Shown piece by piece: positions 7,139-11,106 of a stretch of DNA of 11,106 bases. This DNA is from Firmicutes bacterium UBA4845 (GTDB lineage Bacteria > Bacillota > Clostridia > Tissierellales > Sedimentibacteraceae): contig DHER01000119.1 in the NCBI GenBank assembly GCA_002399975.1, positions 1-11,106 on the forward strand, given 5' to 3'. A model generated the notes under the pieces. That model was not told where the DNA came from. It searched no databases and saw only the letters and a list, made by a program, of their open reading frames with translations. A program made the position numbers and the translations under genes. The first letter of the stretch is position 1. Every line of letters starts with the position of its first letter.

Positions 7139-7282
7139 TTAAGATAGAAACTCAATTCTCGTTTGGTCATCTCTTTTAATATAGATATTTTTCCCTAACT
7201 TCTTGCTTAATCTTTCTAACTTTTCTATTTTAATTGGAAGATTGGCAAGCTTAATGGGCTTAGGAATATTTGTTTTTAGCAC
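7139..7282 (-). pseudogene. N-terminal remnant of a D-cysteine desulfhydrase-type PLP enzyme
   Basis: A minus-strand frame of 47 codons reads IPKPIKLANLPIKIEKLERL, then SKKLGKNIYIKRDDQT, and stops at TAA 7139-7141. This is the start of D-cysteine desulfhydrase / ACC deaminase-like enzymes (fold type II PLP enzymes of about 330 residues). The break falls just before the expected GNK motif holding the PLP lysine, so nothing catalytic remains. The frame opens at about GTG 7282, with an in-frame TAA three codons earlier. It lies directly downstream of the methyltransferase gene and 84 bases upstream of the HepT remnant, all in the same direction. No sequence matching the missing body of the enzyme was seen in the window. 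Confidence 0.75.
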
Positions 7283-7306
7283 CTCTAGGTTTTAATATTA
7301 ACTATA

Positions 7307-8104
7307 TTATCTTTGTGCAACAAATAACAAATGGTTACTTGTTCCTAAAAACTCAGGCTTTTCACTACAATAAAAGTGGTAATTTAGCCACAGCTGATAA
7401 CTTTCATCATCCATTTCATCTATTTTATCTGCCAATAATTCGCTTAGACCATCAGAGGCAATTTCAGCTACAATTGTTAATCCTAAGTTGTAAAGTAGTT
7501 CTCTCCCCTGATTAATAGTTGTAAATACAAAAGGAAAATCCTTCACTTTGAAGGTTTGGCTATCATATCCATTTCCCTTTAAATAATCTGGCTGATAACA
7601 CATGGTTTCAGTTACAATAACCATATCATTATTAATAAAAGCAAAAAACATAATACCGTCATCTTTGCATACTCGCTTTACTTCTTCTATGCATTTATAA
7701 CGATCTTCCATATTCTCCAAATGATACAGTGGACCAAAGCATAGCACAATATCAAAACTACTATCTGGAAACCTAGAAAGATCTAAGGCATTTCCTTGAA
7801 ATATATCAAGATTCATATTTGATTTCTTCTTTTCCCTAATAATATCTACATGTTTCTCAACTAGTTCTATTGATGTCACTTCATAGCCTTTATTTGCAAA
7901 GTATAAACTATACTCCCCTGTTCCTGCACCTAAGTCTAAAATTTTCATATTAGGTTTTAAATATTTTTCAATTTGTCTTACTGTAGTTAAAAACTCGACT
8001 CTTGTTGCTTTTGAAGACAATCTAGAATCTTCATCAAAGATTTCATAAATAGCCGAGACTCTTTCTTCTTCATTTTCTATTTTTAATAAATCTTCCATTT
8101 TCAT
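7307..8104 (-). CDS. Class I SAM-dependent methyltransferase
   Basis: About 265 residues from the ATG at 8104. Motif I LDLGAGTGE lies at about 56-64, the acidic residue that binds the SAM ribose at Glu80, motif II-like GNALDL at about 104-109, and FDIVLCFGPLYHL at about 117-129, as in Methyltransf_11/25 enzymes of the UbiE-like type. The C-terminal half (about 150-265) is the variable substrate part, and the substrate is unknown. The frame extends to an ATG at 8119, but GGAGG at 8113-8117 overlaps that codon and sits eight bases before the ATG at 8104, so I prefer the latter. It is cytoplasmic. A plausible extended -10 promoter lies about 200 bases upstream (8309-8317). Confidence 0.92.
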   Translation of the reverse strand: MKMEDLLKIENEEERVSAIYEIFDEDSRLSSKATRVEFLTTVRQIEKYLKPNMKILDLGAGTGEYSLYFANKGYEVTSIELVEKHVDIIREKKKSNMNLDIFQGNALDLSRFPDSSFDIVLCFGPLYHLENMEDRYKCIEEVKRVCKDDGIMFFAFINNDMVIVTETMCYQPDYLKGNGYDSQTFKVKDFPFVFTTINQGRELLYNLGLTIVAEIASDGLSELLADKIDEMDDESYQLWLNYHFYCSEKPEFLGTSNHLLFVAQR

Positions 8105-8112
8105 TTTAGCCG

Positions 8113-8117
8113 CCTCC
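8113..8117 (-). promoter_or_regulatory. Ribosome binding site deciding the methyltransferase start
   Basis: GGAGG on the minus strand, eight bases before ATG 8104. It overlaps the alternative ATG at 8119, which itself has only AT-rich sequence upstream. Confidence 0.6.
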
Positions 8118-8209
8118 ATTAAAATGTTGATTTTCTCTATAACAATTCTCCATTTTCACCATAAAAGGAACCACAAAATCTTATATTACCGGGTACTTCT
8201 CTATTTATG

Positions 8210-8254
8210 TCAAGAAATTTGATCCAAGTCGTTATGTGTACATTCTCTAATCAT
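8210..8254 (-). pseudogene. 14-codon frame resembling a GNAT start, leader peptide or relic
   Basis: An ATG at 8254 with AAGGGGTG six bases upstream opens a 14-codon frame, MIRECTHNDLDQIS, ending at TGA 8210-8212. MIRxxTxxDLxxI is the usual opening of GNAT acetyltransferases, so this may be the surviving start of a deleted gene. It also lies in the long leader of the methyltransferase gene, so a short leader peptide is possible. A second frame, shifted by one base, stays open for 37 codons at 8137-8250, but I do not recognise its product and it may be chance. Confidence 0.4.
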
Positions 8255-8308
8255 AAAGCACCCCTTTATTCTTTATTCCTTTCAGGCTATTCTGAATATT
8301 TTTCATAC

Positions 8309-8317
8309 ATTATAACA
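8309..8317 (-). promoter_or_regulatory. Extended -10 promoter for the methyltransferase transcript
   Basis: On the minus strand this reads TG-T-TATAAT, a perfect extended -10 element. No good -35 is present at 16-18 bases, which extended -10 promoters tolerate. It would start a leader of about 200 bases before the methyltransferase ATG. Confidence 0.5.
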
Positions 8318-8405
8318 TAGTTGGATGATTTCTCCTACCTTAAATATAATTTTTTATTTAAATCTACAAGACCTATAACCAGTGATAGTTCCTAGGACTT
8401 CTAAC

Positions 8406-9638
8406 CTATCCTTCCCCTAATGATATTGATACGGTTATAAAGTTTGAATTGCTAGAATAATAAATTCTTGGCTTAGTTTTTTTAATTGGTTTTACAGTTA
8501 ACTCAACTTCTAAGTTTTTATCCCCTAGAACCATAATCCAAAAACTATTATTTCCTAAGCTAATAGCTTGAACTCTATTATCCACAATATTTATATTCTT
8601 GCTGGATATTTCATTAAATATTGGAGTTTTAATATTTATTTTCTCACAATTATATGCAAAAATAACATATACATTTTCTACTTTTTCTTCTTTGATACCT
8701 TTGACAAGAGGTTTCCTTAAAATAGATGATAGATAATCTTTGGAATTATATAAAATATCTGTATGATTTCCCTCTAGTACTAAATTGTTTCCACCTAGAT
8801 ATCCTAATGTGCTAAGGGTAGTTACTGTGCCATCGCCATAATTTGTTTTATATGCTTTTATAGGTTTTCCATCTTTCCATTTAACTTTTTCTTTTTTATT
8901 TACATCCACTAAAAATTCCTGATTAGTATAGACACCTTTGCCACTTACAATAAACAATCTATTTGGGTCCATAGGTCTCTTTTCTAATCCATTTAAAAAA
9001 CTATTGTTTACAGACATATTTTCTATGGGAATTTCTTTCCTCATTCCATTTTCTTTATAGAATAAATAATTACCATAGTTGTAACTAGGTAATAAATCTT
9101 TTACAATGGGGAAAATATTTCTTAAAGCCTCTATATAGTTTATTTTTTTAAATATATAATAGTAAAGTATAAATCCAATCTTTAATCCATTATAAAGAAT
9201 ATCATCCTCTAATTTTGAATAAGGAACTTTTCCTCCACTCCAAAAATAATAAGCATTTACAGTCCCTAAGTTTGGAGTGCCTATCATAATTAATTTATCA
9301 ACGGTTATGGGATTGAAGTAGTTCATATAAGCCCTACCCAATAGTCCTCCTAAACTATGCCCTATAAGTATTACCTTATCGGTTCCTGTTCTTTGCTTAA
9401 CCTTTTCTACATCTGGAAACAAATATTTATCTACTGATTCCAGGACAGATTTTTTCCAATCATAATAGGATATGAATAAATTTATATTCTCTGTATAACC
9501 CATAGAGTTTAGTATTTCAATAAAAGGTCTATAAATTTTTTCTGCAAACCCAAAAGAAAAATCTCCCGTTCCCTTTATTACATCATCACCTAAAGAACCA
9601 AAAAGTCCTGGTACAAAAACAATAGGATAATCCATCAT
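8406..9638 (-). CDS. Alpha/beta-hydrolase, LCAT/lipase-like, with extra C-terminal domain
   Basis: A 410-residue protein. The N-terminal strand and oxyanion-hole region is IVFVPGLFGS (6-15), the nucleophile elbow GHSLGG places Ser95, and the likely acid and base are Asp269 (YGDGTV) and His292 (GNHTDIL). This order and the GDGTV motif match lecithin:cholesterol acyltransferase-like and related esterases/lipases, which cleave or transfer acyl esters. No signal peptide is seen, so it is predicted to be cytoplasmic. Residues from about 310 to 410 form an extra region rich in beta-prone and Asn/Lys/Ile residues that I do not recognise. The ATG at 9638 follows GGAAGG at five bases; a second ATG follows at once. 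It is flanked by non-coding sequence on both sides and is probably transcribed alone. Confidence 0.88.
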   Translation of the reverse strand: MMDYPIVFVPGLFGSLGDDVIKGTGDFSFGFAEKIYRPFIEILNSMGYTENINLFISYYDWKKSVLESVDKYLFPDVEKVKQRTGTDKVILIGHSLGGLLGRAYMNYFNPITVDKLIMIGTPNLGTVNAYYFWSGGKVPYSKLEDDILYNGLKIGFILYYYIFKKINYIEALRNIFPIVKDLLPSYNYGNYLFYKENGMRKEIPIENMSVNNSFLNGLEKRPMDPNRLFIVSGKGVYTNQEFLVDVNKKEKVKWKDGKPIKAYKTNYGDGTVTTLSTLGYLGGNNLVLEGNHTDILYNSKDYLSSILRKPLVKGIKEEKVENVYVIFAYNCEKINIKTPIFNEISSKNINIVDNRVQAISLGNNSFWIMVLGDKNLEVELTVKPIKKTKPRIYYSSNSNFITVSISLGEG

Positions 9639-9784
9639 TTAATCCTTCCTCTCGCTTTTATACCAAGATATTCAATTTTTCACATAAAGTTGTCTTTTAA
9701 TTTAAAATTTTATTAAATCCTATTTATAATTTTTTAACCTTGATACAGATTTCCTTAAAGCTAAAGCAGTTTTAGTTTCTATGA

Positions 9785-9829
9785 AATAACTTGCCTTTTT
9801 GGTGCCTGGCACTAAAAAGGCAGGTTATT
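9785..9829. repeat. 45-base near-perfect hairpin with GTGCCTGGCAC core
   Basis: AATAACTTGCCTTTTT (9785-9800) pairs with AAAAAGGCAGGTTATT (9814-9829) through 16 positions, with one G-T wobble. The stem continues inward through GGTG/CACT with another wobble, leaving a five-base CCTGG loop: about 20 pairs in 45 bases. No T-run follows on either strand, so it is not a standard intrinsic terminator. The form (long stem, GTGCC-T-GGCAC centre, intergenic position) suggests a REP- or MITE-like repeat element. Only one copy is in this window. It lies between the hydrolase gene and the broken frame at 9843-10046. Confidence 0.75.
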
Positions 9830-9842
9830 ATATTCTATAGTC

Positions 9843-10046
9843 TTATGCTAAGGAATAGTCTTCAAGTTGTTTTAGCAAATTCACATCAAAATTCATGTTC
9901 TGTGCATCATCAGAAATTCTAATTGACAATTTATCATTTGTAAAGTGAGATATACTTGATTATGAAGTTTTTATTATTGCCGCTTTACTTTGTTCTTCAG
10001 ATGCCGCAGTAGGTTTTTCATCTTCTACAATTAAAATTCGAATCAT
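9843..10046 (-). pseudogene. Short receiver-like frame interrupted by one stop codon
   Basis: From ATG 10046 the minus strand reads MIRILIVEDEKP, the first strand and acidic pair of a response-regulator receiver domain, then a Glu/Ala/Lys stretch, and stops at TAA 9960-9962 after 28 codons. The same frame continues for 38 more codons (SSISHFTNDKLSIRIS, then DDAQNMNFDVNLLKQLEDYSLA... region) to TAA 9843-9845. A complete receiver is about 120 residues, so most of the domain, including the phospho-acceptor Asp, is missing. I do not recognise the second part. No strong ribosome binding site precedes the ATG. A deletion fusing a receiver start to the end of another gene, later hit by a nonsense mutation, would explain it. 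Confidence 0.5.
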
Positions 10047-10121
10047 AATTATCACATCTTAAACATAATACATCAAAGTTGTATCTTATTTGTATCATAT
10101 TTTATTATTCTTATGATATGA

Positions 10122-10128
10122 CCTCCCT
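10122..10128 (-). promoter_or_regulatory. Orphan ribosome binding site before a lost start
   Basis: On the minus strand AAGGGAGGT is followed seven bases later by ATA (10112-10114) where a start codon would be expected, then 12 sense codons and TGA. It looks like the start of a decayed gene (ATG to ATA) just downstream of the membrane protein gene, but it may be chance. Confidence 0.3.
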
Positions 10129-10143
10129 TAGTGTATCCCCTTT

Positions 10144-11031
10144 CTAATATAATCTTGTATCTTCAGATTTCCAAAGTAGTTTTCCATCTCCAGAATAAAT
10201 ATATTCATTTTCAAACAATGGTTCTCTTTGGGAATCAGATCCTGCAACCCAAGTGTCTACAGTATAATGATGCTCAAGACCGATACTATCAATCGCAATA
10301 ACTGTCATGGTGCAAATCTGTCCATTACTTAAGGGTATCTTTTCATCTACTTCATATCCAGAATAAAACTCTTCATTTGGAATGGTTTCTTCTGATATCA
10401 ATTTGTCATCTACCTTAATAGCTAAACGCATTTCTGTATATTTAATATCAGTTTCAACTTCCTTAACATCTGCACTAAGATTTCCTTTTCTTATATAAGT
10501 ATTGCCATTAAAGCTGGCTTGACCAAGAAGTCTTGGATATATAGCTGGAAAAATTTCATCCTTAATACTCAAGATACCGATTTGCTTATCGTCCATGGTT
10601 TTCTTTATGCCATTTTCATTAATCACAATTTTAGGCAGTGCATCTGCAAAAATACTGCGGGAAACAGTTATAGAAAATGTTGTATCATTTTTGTTCATAG
10701 GGAATAATTCTCCATTAAAATCAAGGGTAACAATAGTATATTCACTGACTTCTTTAGGTGTAAGATTAAAAGTGATAGGTACTGTAAGACTATCTAAATT
10801 AATAGTTCCGATTTCAATAGTGCTAGTTTCAATAAGACTAGCCTTGCGATTTAACATATCATCTACATTATTATAAATACTATTCATATCATTTCTTATA
10901 TTGTTATCTAAATTGTTCATCTGATTACTTGTATATTCTATTTGCCTTTGCAGATTATTGATCTTTAAAATTGATATAAATTGGGATACCGTAAGTACTG
11001 CAATTAAAATATATAAACCTTTCTTTTTCAA
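10144..11031 (-). CDS. Membrane-anchored coiled-coil protein of unknown function
   Basis: About 295 residues from the TTG at 11031. A short basic N-terminus (KKK) is followed by one hydrophobic helix at about 6-23, giving an N-in, C-out anchor or uncleaved signal. Next comes an Asn/Gln-rich stretch at about 24-62 with heptad-like spacing, consistent with a coiled coil, and then a long beta-rich part outside the membrane to the end. I do not recognise the family; similar one-helix proteins in Clostridia are often encoded after sigma or anti-sigma genes, which cannot be checked here. The frame opens at a TTG at 11049, but GGGGG (11039-11043) lies inside that extension and is seven bases before TTG 11031, so I prefer the shorter form. 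Confidence 0.75.
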   Translation of the reverse strand: MKKKGLYILIAVLTVSQFISILKINNLQRQIEYTSNQMNNLDNNIRNDMNSIYNNVDDMLNRKASLIETSTIEIGTINLDSLTVPITFNLTPKEVSEYTIVTLDFNGELFPMNKNDTTFSITVSRSIFADALPKIVINENGIKKTMDDKQIGILSIKDEIFPAIYPRLLGQASFNGNTYIRKGNLSADVKEVETDIKYTEMRLAIKVDDKLISEETIPNEEFYSGYEVDEKIPLSNGQICTMTVIAIDSIGLEHHYTVDTWVAGSDSQREPLFENEYIYSGDGKLLWKSEDTRLY

Positions 11032-11081
11032 TTCTATTCCCCCATCCAAATGTATTTGAAGTCATTTCTTGATTATTTTCT

Positions 11082-11106
11082 TCAATTTTTCGACTCAAGT
11101 TTACCT
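11082..11106 (-). CDS. Possible end of a gene entering from the right edge
   Basis: Two minus-strand frames come in from the edge. One gives seven residues (GKLESKN) and a TGA at 11082-11084, leaving about 50 bases before the membrane protein start, which is a normal operon spacing. Another stays open for 49 codons down to 10955 (including IEENNQEMTSNTFGWGNRIE), overlapping the membrane protein by about 77 bases. The window does not show which is real. Confidence 0.25.

Larger units (their letters stand above)
8120..8405. other. Intergenic leader between hydrolase and methyltransferase
   Basis: This gap of nearly 300 bases holds the extended -10 element and the 14-codon frame described separately. 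Near 8370-8395 there is a weak stem (CCTA/TAGG with an AAC/GTT inner pairing) just downstream of the hydrolase stop; it is too weak to call as a terminator. No riboswitch or T-box pattern was recognised. Confidence 0.3.
9639..10143. other. Long intergenic region with hairpin and broken reading frames
   Basis: About 505 bases upstream of the hydrolase and downstream of the membrane protein gene. It contains the 45-base hairpin (9785-9829), the interrupted frame at 9843-10046, an orphan ribosome binding site at 10122-10128, and a 7-bp inverted repeat near it (TATCATA / TATGATA). The part at 9639-9784 is AT-rich and should carry the hydrolase promoter, but I see no convincing -35/-10 pair. Confidence 0.4.

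Noticed and set aside
8365..8400. Possible terminator after the hydrolase gene
   Set aside because: The stem is interrupted by an internal loop, has few G-C pairs and lacks a following T-run.
10081..10120. TTGTATC direct repeat and TATCATA/TATGATA inverted repeat
   Set aside because: The units are short and AT-rich, no regulator is nearby and there is no further copy; not enough for an operator call.
10519..10876. Two plus-strand open frames within the membrane protein gene
   Set aside because: Both are antisense shadows of a gene with a coherent membrane anchor and coiled-coil design; neither has a convincing start.

Overview
The window looks like a chromosomal accessory region of a low-GC anaerobic Firmicute (Clostridia; Clostridium or Alkaliphilus-like). 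The evidence is an AT-rich background, strong AGGAGG-type ribosome binding sites, use of GTG and TTG starts, and the gene repertoire. No rRNA, tRNA, CRISPR array, integrase, transposase or phage gene was recognised.

Layout: positions 1-3353 hold minus-strand genes read towards the left edge. From right to left in transcription order they are a GNAT acetyltransferase, a small glycine-rich membrane protein, a double-GNAT fusion whose first half resembles streptothricin acetyltransferases, a Nudix hydrolase, and an unrecognised protein that runs off the left edge. Positions 3680-6261 hold a compact plus-strand operon: an AraC-type regulator with a GyrI-like ligand-binding domain, an ABC ATPase and an ABC-2 permease, together a self-regulated drug-export cassette. 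By hand count this operon is richer in GC than its neighbours. Positions 6367-11049 return to the minus strand with a GNAT, a SAM-dependent methyltransferase, a cytoplasmic lipase/esterase-like hydrolase with an unrecognised C-terminal domain, and a membrane-anchored coiled-coil protein at the right edge.

The gaps between the right-hand genes hold gene debris. There is the C-terminal end of a HepT-type (DUF86) protein with an intact RX4HXY motif, the N-terminal end of a D-cysteine desulfhydrase-type PLP enzyme, a 14-codon open frame starting like a GNAT, and a short receiver-like frame broken by one stop. A 45-base near-perfect hairpin with a GTGCCTGGCAC core lies beside the last of these. 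The region therefore looks like a decaying, frequently rearranged accessory locus that collects single-gene modification and export functions (four GNAT domains, Nudix, methyltransferase, drug-type exporter).

I found no convincing evidence for a new multi-gene system. The best leads are the HepT remnant, the interrupted receiver-like frame, the hairpin, and the unassigned C-terminal domain of the hydrolase.
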